This document shows positions 6,043-13,378 of a stretch of 42,563 nucleotides of DNA, piece by piece (the stretch's first letter is position 1; every line of letters begins with the position of its first letter). The position numbers and the translations under genes are program-made. The notes beneath the pieces are model-generated. The model saw only the letters and a program-made list of their open reading frames with translations, was not told where the DNA came from and made no database searches. Source of the stretch: CAZNJQ01 sp964573545. Its GTDB lineage: Bacteria > Patescibacteriota > Minisyncoccia > Phycocordibacterales > UBA2135. The stretch is taken from the NCBI GenBank assembly GCA_964573545.1, contig CAZNJQ010000004.1, forward strand, positions 1-42,563. Reading direction: 5' to 3'.

Positions 6043-6756
6043 TTACAGTGTGAGAACGAACCGCAAGAGGGCGGCGTCCAATTCATGAAGCCCTTTCCGT
6101 GAATCGTGGTAGAGGGAAATGAGCGTTACGGAGAGCTCGCGAAGCTCTTGGAGCGTAAAATTACGGGCGAGCCGCCTCGCCTTCTGCTCCGCAAAGGGCT
6201 TCAGTCCCGTTTTCTCCCCCGGTCCAGCGTTTTTTACAAGGAGCAGGGCCTTGATCTGCCAAAACAGGATACCGTAGATATTCTCGCCCGACACCCCTTC
6301 TCGAAACGCACGCTCAAGCATGAGCCATGCATTCTTTCTGTCGCGCGTCCCGACGGCATCAGCCAGAGGAAATATATTGAATTCCCGTGTGGGAGCCTGC
6401 TTTTCTCCGAGAACCGGTGCGTGCTCCGCTTCTTTTTCAAACAATGTCCTGGTTTTTGCATCGATTTTCCCTTCGGCAAATACGAAGGTGTGGGGTGATT
6501 GCGCAACGCGCTTCGTCGCGCCCGCAATATATTCTCGAGCGGTATCGTCTGAAAAAGTGTTGCGAAGGAAAACCGCGTGCGTGCTGCCGAAAAGCGTCTG
6601 CCCCGAGAGGTATTCTTCAAACCGCTCCGCACTCCATGTTTCATCGTTCATCTCAAATACCGCCACATCGGGATTTTTTGTAAGAAATTCATCCAAAAAT
6701 GTCTCCGCGCCTTTGCGTGCAAGCGAGAAATCATCGTTTTGGAAAAAGTACAGCAT
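6043..6756 (-). CDS. holA: DNA polymerase III subunit delta (HolA)
   Basis: Delta is the wrench of the clamp loader that opens the DnaN ring. The 237-residue protein is shorter than E. coli HolA (343) but keeps the layout. The N-terminal part starts MLYFFQNDDFSLARKGAETFLD, where the P-loop of the family is degenerate. Next come WSAERFEEYLSGQTLFGSTHAVFLRN (typical of delta) and HTFVFAEGKIDAKTRTLFEK, and after residue 135 a helical collar domain including ENIYGILFWQIKALLLVK and DSRKGLHELDAALLRFVLTL. Its partner DnaN is in this window. It lies directly downstream of polA on the same strand, separated by an AT-rich inverted-repeat region. Confidence 0.87.
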   Translation of the reverse strand: MLYFFQNDDFSLARKGAETFLDEFLTKNPDVAVFEMNDETWSAERFEEYLSGQTLFGSTHAVFLRNTFSDDTAREYIAGATKRVAQSPHTFVFAEGKIDAKTRTLFEKEAEHAPVLGEKQAPTREFNIFPLADAVGTRDRKNAWLMLERAFREGVSGENIYGILFWQIKALLLVKNAGPGEKTGLKPFAEQKARRLARNFTLQELRELSVTLISLYHDSRKGLHELDAALLRFVLTL

Positions 6757-6769
6757 AATGAAAATTACT

Positions 6770-6848
6770 AATTAACCTAATTTCTAATTACTCTAATGCA
6801 ATCTCAATTTTTGAATTCAAAAAATTTTTAGGTTAATTAGAGTAATTA
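6770..6848. repeat. AT-rich inverted repeat between polA and holA
   Basis: AATTAACCTAA (6770-6780) and TAATTACTCTAAT (6785-6797) are mirrored as TTAGGTTAATT (6828-6838) and ATTAGAGTAATTA (6836-6848). The right arm also contains a direct repeat AATTAGAGT and forms the last codons and stop of polA. It could act as a polA terminator or attenuator, or be a relic of the short tandem repeats seen elsewhere in this genome. Confidence 0.6.
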
Positions 6849-9227
6849 GAGTAATTTTTTTAGCTCCCCCCAATTTTTTCCTTCAGAGACTTCGACAAGA
6901 AGCGGCACTGCATCTACGAACACGTGCTCCATGCTCCCTTTAATACTCCGTGCCGCGGAGAGAAGCGCGTCTTCTTTGACTTCATACATGAGTTCGTCGT
7001 GGATCTGAAGCAATAAAAATGCCGAATCGTGCAACCCCTGCTCCCGAAGCGTGGTATCCGCTTTCACAATTGCAAGTTTTATTATATCCCCCGTCGCTGT
7101 ACCCTGTATCGGCGCATTCACCGCCATGCGGAGCGCGGCGTTTTTAATATACGGAATAGGCGACGAGAGCCCGTGGATATAGCGGCGCCTGCCGAACAAC
7201 GTCTCGGTGTAGCCTTTTCGCGCCGCCTCGCGGGGAATATTCCGCAGATATTCCGCGACACCCGGGAATTTATTGAAATAATTGTCGTAGAATGCCTGGG
7301 CTTCTTCCCGTGTCCCCCCAAGCGTCCGCTGGAGCGAGGAAACCCCCATGCCGAAGATAATGCCGAAATTGATCACTTTCGCCCGCCGCCGCATGTCTTT
7401 CGTCACCTCGCTCTCCGGAACGCCGAAAACCCGCGAGGCGACGGCAGTATGCACGTCAACGCCATCGTTAAAGATCCTGATGAGGTCTTTGTCTTTCGAA
7501 AGTATCGCGAGAATGCGGAATTCAATCTGCGAATAATCGAGCGCAAGAAGCCGAAAACCGGGAGCGGCAACGAATGCGCGGCGAACCTCCATCCCGCGCC
7601 CGCCGCGAACCGGTATGTTCTGCACATTCGGATCTTTTGAAGAAAAACGGCCGGTCGTCGTCCCTGTCTGCACAAACGTCGTGTGAACCCTGCCGTCTTG
7701 GGCGACAAGAGACGGAAGCGCGTCGATATACGTTGAAAGCAGCTTCTGCAATTCACGAAACTTGAGAATGGAATCGATGATGGGATGTTTTTGCCGTAAT
7801 TTTTCAAGTTCGGATTCCCGCGTTGAACGCGCGCCGCCGCCCGTTTTTTTAAGCCCTTTTACCTCTAGCCCTAAGACTTCAAAGAGAATGCGGCCGAGTT
7901 GTTTCGGCGAATTGACGTTAAATTTCTCTCCCGCCTCTTTCCATATTTTTTTTTCGAGAGACAGAAGATCAGCATGATACGAAACAGAGAGCTTCGAAAG
8001 ATACGCGGTGTCCACCATGATGCCCCGACGTTGTGCTGAGGCAAGAATCGGAATAAGCGGAAGCTCTATGCCGGTGTACACTTTTTCAAGGTTTCTTTTT
8101 TTGAGTTCGGCAAAAATGACATCGCGTGCTTTTTCAAACGACGAGGTTCCGGCAAATTCGAGAATATCGGAAAGCCCCGGATCCGTACGATTGGAATCAA
8201 CAAGCCACAGCGCAAGAGCGGTCTTTTGGATTTCTTCATTCGAGGGAAGCGCTTCTTTTTTCTCACCGCTCTCCGGCACCTCGCCCTCTCCTTCTCCGAA
8301 CATTTTTTTCACGCGTTCCGCGAGTGTCCGAAATCCGAGTTCCGAAAAAAGATGTTGCGGGAGGGCGCTCCGAAATGATTCTTTCCATGTCTCGGCTGGC
8401 AAAGAAAACGATATCGGCGCATCGCGGCGTATTGTTGCGAGTGTTTTTGAGAACAATGCCTCCTCCTCGCCTTCTTCGAGGATGCGGACAATGCGTTCAG
8501 TAAATCCATTTTTAAAGAATGCCGCCCTGTTTTTTTTGAGCGCCTTGTAGATATCTTCAACGCTCCCGAACTTCTGTATAAGTAGTGTCGCGGTCTTCTC
8601 TCCGATACCGCGAACGCCGATGATGTTGTCCGACGGGTCGCCACGCAGCCCCTTGAAATCAGGCAAGAGGAGCGGCGCGAAGCCAAATCTGTCCTTCACC
8701 GCATCTTCATCATAAATGACCGTGTCGTGTATTCCTTTTTTGAGGGTATACACCGAAACCGCGTCGCCCGTCACAAGCTGGAGCGTGTCCATGTCTCCCG
8801 ATGCAACAATGATGCGCACTATTCCTTTTTTAAGCTCCGGCTGAAGCGTTTCGACTATCGTGCCCAAAAGATCGTCCGCTTCAAACCCTTCTTTCTCATA
8901 TATCGGGATGTTGAACGCCTTGAAAACATCCCGAGACCGGTTCATTTGGTGAACCAGGTCGTCCTCCGCTTTCGGACGCTTCGCTTTATATGCTTCATAT
9001 GCTTCGTGGCGAAACGTCGGTCCCGGCATGTCGTAGCATGCAACGGCATAATCCGGTTTGAGCTCGTTTATAATGCGCATAAGCATCGCAGAGAGCCCGT
9101 AGATGGCGCCTGTCGGCTCTCCACCGGGGGATGAAAAATCCGGCAGTGCATGATACGCGCGATGGAGAATCGCGTGCGCGTCGAGGAGCACAAGGAGTCT
9201 TTTTTTGTCTTTTGTTTTATGAACCAT
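6846..9227 (-). CDS. polA: DNA polymerase I, compact form
   Basis: PolA removes RNA primers and fills gaps. Residues 1-290 form the 5' nuclease (LLVLLDAHAILHRAYHALPD, YDMPGPTFRHEAYEAYKAKR, VASGDMDTLQLV, GDPSDNIIGVRGIGEKTA). The 3'-5' exonuclease domain is reduced to a remnant: only about 40 residues separate the nuclease from the LWLVDSNRTDPGLSDIL segment, and no exonuclease aspartates are visible. The polymerase domain has motif A DYSQIEFR (about 561), motif B RRRAKVINFGIIFG (about 612-625) and motif C QIHDELMYE (about 741). At 793 residues it is shorter than Taq polymerase (832). In motif B the usual Tyr of NFGxxYG is Phe. The start overlaps the tsaE stop by 11 nt, so the two are co-transcribed and probably translationally coupled. 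Confidence 0.96.
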   Translation of the reverse strand: MVHKTKDKKRLLVLLDAHAILHRAYHALPDFSSPGGEPTGAIYGLSAMLMRIINELKPDYAVACYDMPGPTFRHEAYEAYKAKRPKAEDDLVHQMNRSRDVFKAFNIPIYEKEGFEADDLLGTIVETLQPELKKGIVRIIVASGDMDTLQLVTGDAVSVYTLKKGIHDTVIYDEDAVKDRFGFAPLLLPDFKGLRGDPSDNIIGVRGIGEKTATLLIQKFGSVEDIYKALKKNRAAFFKNGFTERIVRILEEGEEEALFSKTLATIRRDAPISFSLPAETWKESFRSALPQHLFSELGFRTLAERVKKMFGEGEGEVPESGEKKEALPSNEEIQKTALALWLVDSNRTDPGLSDILEFAGTSSFEKARDVIFAELKKRNLEKVYTGIELPLIPILASAQRRGIMVDTAYLSKLSVSYHADLLSLEKKIWKEAGEKFNVNSPKQLGRILFEVLGLEVKGLKKTGGGARSTRESELEKLRQKHPIIDSILKFRELQKLLSTYIDALPSLVAQDGRVHTTFVQTGTTTGRFSSKDPNVQNIPVRGGRGMEVRRAFVAAPGFRLLALDYSQIEFRILAILSKDKDLIRIFNDGVDVHTAVASRVFGVPESEVTKDMRRRAKVINFGIIFGMGVSSLQRTLGGTREEAQAFYDNYFNKFPGVAEYLRNIPREAARKGYTETLFGRRRYIHGLSSPIPYIKNAALRMAVNAPIQGTATGDIIKLAIVKADTTLREQGLHDSAFLLLQIHDELMYEVKEDALLSAARSIKGSMEHVFVDAVPLLVEVSEGKNWGELKKLL

Positions 9228-9708
9228 TGGAATTAAAAATTTTTATTTTTCTCGTATGCTCATCGACAAATTCAAGGTGAACCCGAGTCGCATCCTCTGG
9301 TAATATATTCTCTACTCTCTCCGCCCACTCTATGAAAATAATATTACTCTTGTTTCTTACCATGTCTCCCCACCCAAGAGCTTTGAGTTCCGCGTTATCA
9401 GAAAGCCGATAGCAATCAATGTGAATGAAATGCGAAAATGGCGGCTTTTCTATCTTATACACCCTCTCAATAATAAACGTCGGGCTTATGACGGTACTTT
9501 TTATGCCAAGGGTTTTTGCGACAGCTTGTGTAAACGACGTTTTGCCTGAGCCCATATCGCCAAAAAGAGCCGTGACCATAGCGTGCTTTCGGTTTCCTTC
9601 GCCACGAATTGAGCGCGGCCTTACAATGTGGTTTCGGACATATTCGCGGGCAAACGCATCAAGCGCCCGCGCGCTTGTAATGATTTTCTGTTGGGTTCGT
9701 ATCCTCAT
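9217..9708 (-). CDS. tsaE: tRNA threonylcarbamoyladenosine synthesis ATPase TsaE
   Basis: TsaE works with TsaB and TsaD in making t6A37 of ANN-decoding tRNAs. The Walker A is GDMGSGKTSF, followed by TLGIKSTVISPTFIIERVY and the family signature HIDCYRLSD; IIFIEWAERV matches the late WxE motif. About 163 residues is normal for the family. I start at 9708 (MRIRTQQ) rather than 12 codons earlier. A TACAAT -10 (9722-9717) lies 8 nt before this ATG, and the upstream extension is not family-like. The GGGGA between them could also act in ribosome binding. polA follows with an 11-nt overlap. tsaB and tsaD are not in the window. Confidence 0.92.
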   Translation of the reverse strand: MRIRTQQKIITSARALDAFAREYVRNHIVRPRSIRGEGNRKHAMVTALFGDMGSGKTSFTQAVAKTLGIKSTVISPTFIIERVYKIEKPPFSHFIHIDCYRLSDNAELKALGWGDMVRNKSNIIFIEWAERVENILPEDATRVHLEFVDEHTRKIKIFNSNGS

Positions 9709-9716
9709 TTTCCCCA

Positions 9717-9722
9717 ATTGTA
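9717..9722 (-). promoter_or_regulatory. -10 element of the tsaE-polA transcript
   Basis: TACAAT on the minus strand, preceded by GG, ends 8 nt before the tsaE ATG. It fits the leaderless pattern of the window. Confidence 0.5.
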
Positions 9723-9742
9723 CCACCTGCTCACATACGCAC

Positions 9743-9772
9743 AAAAAAAGAAGCGCTGCGTTGGCGCTTCTT
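9743..9772 (-). terminator. Rho-independent terminator
   Basis: AAGAAGCGC (9748-9756) and GCGCTTCTT (9764-9772) form a perfect 9-bp stem with a 7-nt loop. On the minus strand the stem ends in a run of seven Ts, so it terminates the 310-aa gene that ends at 9786. Confidence 0.85.
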
Positions 9773-9785
9773 GCTTAGTCGCGTT

Positions 9786-10718
9786 CTATATAATGCGGAT
9801 TACATTCCGCCTTACACGACTGAAAGTCAAAACCATAGGCAACATTCTGTTTTGTCCCAGAAATTGACGAACCGGAAGTTTTAGGCGCCGCACAAGTTTT
9901 TTCGGTTTCAAGCCTGTGCGGAACTTGGTTTTCCGCCTAGATTGAATGCTCAATTGACGAATCTTGACTTGCACCGGGCGGTGCATCCATGGCTCCGCAG
10001 GCGGAATTCCGGATTCCTCAAGGAATCGTAAGAATCCCTGCTCATCAAAGGCTAGGCACCAGGTAAATATTTTGCGCCGCGCCCATCTCACCATGTCACG
10101 ATCCCTTCGGGGACTGTCAGCTTCCCAGATTTTCTTCATAAGCCAGCCGTAGAAAAAAAGTACCTTCTGTTTGCCGTCAGGTCCGACTCCGCCAAGGGTC
10201 CACGAGGGAAATTTCTTTGCCGTTTTGTATCTCGCGCCGGCAACCGGGTCTACGATCTTAAAAATCTCTCTGAGAATTTCACGCTCGCAAAGCAGGTCAA
10301 AAAAATTCTGCAACTGCAGCCGAAGGATGGCTATCTTGAGGTCCGAATCGCCGTTTTCCACGCAGCGACATATGCATTCTTCCGCATCAAGAGGGAAACC
10401 GAAAAATTCCTGAGACAAAACTCTCCAGGCCTCTGCTTCAATTAAGCGACGCATTTCCCAGTATGTATTTTTGTTTGAGGGGGGTACGTTTGCGCCAGCA
10501 ACAATTGAGAGATACAAAAAGAGTTTCTCGCGCCTCTCTTCTTTGTTTCCGTTGGATACGCGCATACCCACCCTGAGGAGGTAAATAAGTTCATGCGCAG
10601 GAACAATAGAACGCCCGAAAACTTCACGTATTTTCAAAAGCCATTCTCGAGTGTTCAGAAAATCATAGTCGGCAATAGACCTGCGGGCCAAAGGACTGGT
10701 ATCAATTTCTTTCATCAT
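9786..10718 (-). CDS. Protein of unknown function (310 aa)
   Basis: I do not recognise this family. No signal peptide or clear membrane span is visible. The protein is mostly helical and rich in Arg, Trp, Phe and Leu. Seven cysteines, with ECICRC near residues 113-118 the only cluster, do not form an obvious metal site. The last 65 residues are very basic (VKIRQLSIQSRRKTKFRTGL, KPKKLVRRLKLPVRQ), which suggests nucleic-acid or ribosome contact. The start is supported by AAGGAG 11 bases before the first of two adjacent ATG codons, an uncommon feature here. The gene has its own terminator and lies next to a lipoprotein gene that also has a strong ribosome binding site. Both may be an acquired or independently regulated block. 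Confidence 0.6.
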   Translation of the reverse strand: MMKEIDTSPLARRSIADYDFLNTREWLLKIREVFGRSIVPAHELIYLLRVGMRVSNGNKEERREKLFLYLSIVAGANVPPSNKNTYWEMRRLIEAEAWRVLSQEFFGFPLDAEECICRCVENGDSDLKIAILRLQLQNFFDLLCEREILREIFKIVDPVAGARYKTAKKFPSWTLGGVGPDGKQKVLFFYGWLMKKIWEADSPRRDRDMVRWARRKIFTWCLAFDEQGFLRFLEESGIPPAEPWMHRPVQVKIRQLSIQSRRKTKFRTGLKPKKLVRRLKLPVRQFLGQNRMLPMVLTFSRVRRNVIRII

Positions 10719-10839
10719 CTTTCTCTCTGCTCCTTGGATTGTTGTATTTTATTTTACGTGTACAAAACTGGGAGGCAGCATACCACAGAGGTACAAAAAA
10801 GGCAAGCCTCAGGCTGCGCGTCGGTGCGCATGCCGTCTC

Positions 10840-10872
10840 AAAAAAAGAAGCGCCACACAGTGTGAGACGCTT
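10840..10872 (-). terminator. Rho-independent terminator of the lipoprotein gene
   Basis: On the minus strand AAGCG-tct-CACA and TGTG-g-CGCTT form a hairpin with small internal asymmetry (10848-10872), followed by seven Ts (10847-10841 region). It lies 23 nt after the lipoprotein stop. Confidence 0.7.
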
Positions 10873-10895
10873 ATCAAGGTTTTGTAAGCGAGGCT

Positions 10896-11234
10896 TCAGC
10901 AGTTGTTGCTGTAAACCCCGCCGATCTGGATGCTCCCGCATGAACGCGGGCGATAGAGCTGCGGCGGAAGGATCGTCGGAAGTTGGATTCCCGACCCGAC
11001 GCCGTAGTCGCGCGGCGAGCCGCCGATTCTGATGTCGGTCCCGCGGTGCGGAATGCCCGGAATTTGGTGCGGCGCCGTGACCCCGGGTCGTCCGCCGTTT
11101 CCGTTTAAGACGATGTTCGTCCCGGAAAGCATGGTCCCGAATCCGCCCATGCCGTTTCCGTGCGCGGCACACCCCCCAAGAAACGGAAGGATGGCCAAGA
11201 CGCAAATCCTTACCGCCTGTTTCACTGTGATCAT
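10896..11234 (-). CDS. Small predicted lipoprotein of unknown function
   Basis: The N-terminus has a basic start (MITVKQAVR), a hydrophobic core (ICVLAILPF) and a lipobox-like LGGC at residues 19-22, so the mature protein would begin with a lipidated Cys. The remaining 90 residues are Gly, Pro, Ile and Asn rich with low complexity (GNGMGGFGTM, IPGIPHRGTDIRIGG) and contain two further cysteines near the C-terminus (SCGSIQIGGVYSNNC). The start is very well supported: AAGGAGG lies 7 bases before the ATG, the best Shine-Dalgarno sequence in the window. Function is unknown. A surface or envelope location follows from the lipobox. Confidence 0.7.
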   Translation of the reverse strand: MITVKQAVRICVLAILPFLGGCAAHGNGMGGFGTMLSGTNIVLNGNGGRPGVTAPHQIPGIPHRGTDIRIGGSPRDYGVGSGIQLPTILPPQLYRPRSCGSIQIGGVYSNNC

Positions 11235-11411
11235 GGCATCCTCCTTTTGGGGTTATGGCGACTGAAATCGAAGAACTACGTTGCCTATACTCTATCACAA
11301 AATTATAAGAAAGTCAATATCTGCGAGTACTGTGCACAGCGTCCGTTGTTTCAAGGGTTTTTTAAGGCTATAGTAAACGTATATTCCATATTCTCAAACT
11401 TCTTTTCTTTT

Positions 11412-13088
11412 ATGATCACCTTCAATGATGATGAGCAAAAAAAACGGCTGGAGGAGCTTCGGCAGGAGGAGGAGGAAAATCTCGTCAAAATACTTGCGCG
11501 GAAATACGGCATAACCGCCCTCGACCTCTCCGTTATGTCCATAGATACGGACGCGCTCCGGCTCGTCAGTGAAGAGACGGCTCGAAACGCAGGGGTTGCC
11601 GCGATCAAGCTTACCGGAAAAAAAGTCGACGTTGCGGTCATCTCCCCCAACAAAGAAGCCGCCGCTATGGCGATACAAGAGCTCGTAGAGCGCGGCTACG
11701 AGCCGACGCTCTACATGGTGTCCCGCCGCAGCATGGAACGTGCCTGGGATCGATATAAAGAAATTTCTTATGCGCGCGCGGCGGAGGCGGGAGTTTTAAG
11801 CATCGCAAGCGGGGAGGTCGAAGCGTACCTTAAAACCCTGACGACGCTCGGTGCAATCACGGCAGAAGCAAAGACATTCCTTGCTGGCGGCCGTAAACAC
11901 AATATATCGGCGCTTCTTGAAATATTTCTTGCGGGAGGCATCGGCGCAGAAGCATCAGACATTCACATAGAGCCCGAGGAGGCGCGCATTGTTATCCGAC
12001 TCCGGCTTGACGGCGTACTTGAAGAACTTACGGTAATCGATGAAAAGACATACACGCTTCTCGTATCCCGCATTAAACTGCTGTCCGGGCTGAAACTGAA
12101 TATCAAAACGGAGGCGCAGGACGGGCGATTCAGTATCCGGATACAGGGAACGGATGTCGAGATCAGAACATCGGTCGTTCCCGGCTCATACGGCGAATCG
12201 GTCGTTATGAGAATTTTAAATCCCAAGACGATCCGCGTGCCCTTCGAAGAGCTTGGTATCGAGCCGGGGCTTCTTCAAATACTCGAGCGGGAGATCCGGA
12301 AGCCGAACGGCATGCTTCTTAATACCGGCCCCACGGGCTCCGGAAAAACAACGACGCTCTATGCATTTCTACGTAGAGTCCAGACGCCGCACAATAAAAT
12401 CATCACCATCGAAGATCCGATAGAATATCACCTCGAGGGTATTACACAAACACAAACAAACGCCGAAAAGGGGTATACGTTCTCACGCGGGCTTCGTGCG
12501 GCACTCCGCCAGGACCCGGACGTGATCATGGTCGGCGAGATACGGGACAAAGAAACGGCCGCAACGGCGATTCACGCATCGCTCACGGGCCACTTCGTCC
12601 TCTCAACGCTCCATACGAATAACGCCGCAGGTGCTATCCCCCGCCTTATAGACCTCGGCATAAACCCGAAAATCATCGCGTCGGCGGTTACCATCGCGAT
12701 GGCGCAACGACTCGTGCGAAAACTTAAAAAAGATTGCGCGAAAGAGGTTCGACTGCAGGGTAAACACAAGGAAATTGTTTCAAAAATTCTTGACTCGATC
12801 AAAGACAAGAGCAAAATCCCGAAAAATACCGAAACGGTATGGGAGCCCGTTCCCGGAGGCGCATGTGGAAACGGATTCAAAGGACGAGTCGGCATTTTCG
12901 AAGCGATATTTATGGATGAAAAAATAGAATACCTCACCAAAGAGAATCCGAGCGAACGCGAAATAAAAAAAGCCGCTCAAGACCAGGGAATTCTCACGAT
13001 GCAGCAGGATGGCGTGATAAAAGCGCTACAGGGTGTTACGTCGCTTGATGAACTTGGCCGCATGATCGACCTTGAAGAGGGGTTGTAA
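11412..13088 (+). CDS. pilB: Type IV pilus assembly ATPase PilB (GspE/PulE family)
   Basis: Hexameric ATPase that powers pilus extension or type II secretion. About 558 residues. An N-terminal GspE-type domain (about 1-150) leads to the N2/ATPase core: EASDIHIEP (near 180), Walker A NTGPTGSGKTTT (about 304-314), Asp box IITIEDPIEY (about 329), Walker B DPDVIMVGEIRD (about 367) and His box LSTLHTNNA (about 398). I start at 11412 (MITFNDDEQ). An extension of 84 codons upstream reads through the lipoprotein promoter region and is not family-like. The zinc-binding four-cysteine element normal in PilB is degenerate, with only one Cys left in each half (KKDCAKE and GGACGNGF). No pilC, pilM or pilin gene is near, so it is an orphan here. 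Confidence 0.92.
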   Translation: MITFNDDEQKKRLEELRQEEEENLVKILARKYGITALDLSVMSIDTDALRLVSEETARNAGVAAIKLTGKKVDVAVISPNKEAAAMAIQELVERGYEPTLYMVSRRSMERAWDRYKEISYARAAEAGVLSIASGEVEAYLKTLTTLGAITAEAKTFLAGGRKHNISALLEIFLAGGIGAEASDIHIEPEEARIVIRLRLDGVLEELTVIDEKTYTLLVSRIKLLSGLKLNIKTEAQDGRFSIRIQGTDVEIRTSVVPGSYGESVVMRILNPKTIRVPFEELGIEPGLLQILEREIRKPNGMLLNTGPTGSGKTTTLYAFLRRVQTPHNKIITIEDPIEYHLEGITQTQTNAEKGYTFSRGLRAALRQDPDVIMVGEIRDKETAATAIHASLTGHFVLSTLHTNNAAGAIPRLIDLGINPKIIASAVTIAMAQRLVRKLKKDCAKEVRLQGKHKEIVSKILDSIKDKSKIPKNTETVWEPVPGGACGNGFKGRVGIFEAIFMDEKIEYLTKENPSEREIKKAAQDQGILTMQQDGVIKALQGVTSLDELGRMIDLEEGL

Positions 13089-13147
13089 GAGGGTCTTTTA
13101 AAAATCCGGCGGTAGCATTCGTGTTTTACTGGTCGCGTACCGCCAAC

Positions 13148-13319
13148 AAAAAAATCAGAGCGCTTATTCTCTAGGCAATCCTTTTAATAAAGAAACTAAA
13201 AGTCAGGTAAAACGCTGAGGATAGCTCCAGCAAGGACTGCCGAAGCAGTAACCGATGCGTCCTCGCGGGATACCCTGAAACCCGATTAGGCCCGATTGCC
13301 TAGAGAATGAGCGCCCTGA
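13148..13319 (-). ncRNA. Structured RNA, 6S-RNA-like architecture
   Basis: Arms 13155-13180 and 13294-13319 pair over 26 positions (one A-C mismatch, one G-U), enclosing about 113 nt. On the minus strand the closing stem is followed at once by seven Us, so it also works as a terminator. The apical hairpin then reads ACUGC-UUCG-GCAGU, an especially stable cUUCGg tetraloop. On the plus strand there is neither U-run nor UUCG. Inside, UCAGGGUA pairs with UACCUGA and CGCGAGGA with UCCUCAGCG. The large internal loop has a 15-nt 5' side and a 3' side that can form its own hairpin CUUUUA...UAAAAG. A closed rod with a central bubble and a 3'-side hairpin is the layout of 6S RNA (about 180 nt), the RNA polymerase regulator. 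I see no sequence signature that proves it. The rest of 13089-13378 holds no gene. Confidence 0.5.
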
Positions 13320-13378
13320 TATACTGGTAGGGACTCTCTCTTATATGTGTGCCTTTACCTTAGCATAAATAATATAGT

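Noticed and set aside
8008..8550. 180-codon open frame antisense to polA
   Set aside because: Serine- and arginine-rich shadow of the conserved PolA frame, with no start signal and no family features.
11160..11411. 84-codon N-terminal extension of pilB
   Set aside because: It runs antisense through the lipoprotein start and across the intergenic region; GspE-type similarity starts only after the ATG at 11412.
13155..13319. The structured RNA read on the plus strand as a riboswitch in front of ruvB
   Set aside because: On the plus strand no U tract follows, the tip loop is CGAA rather than UUCG, and no riboswitch consensus that I know is present.
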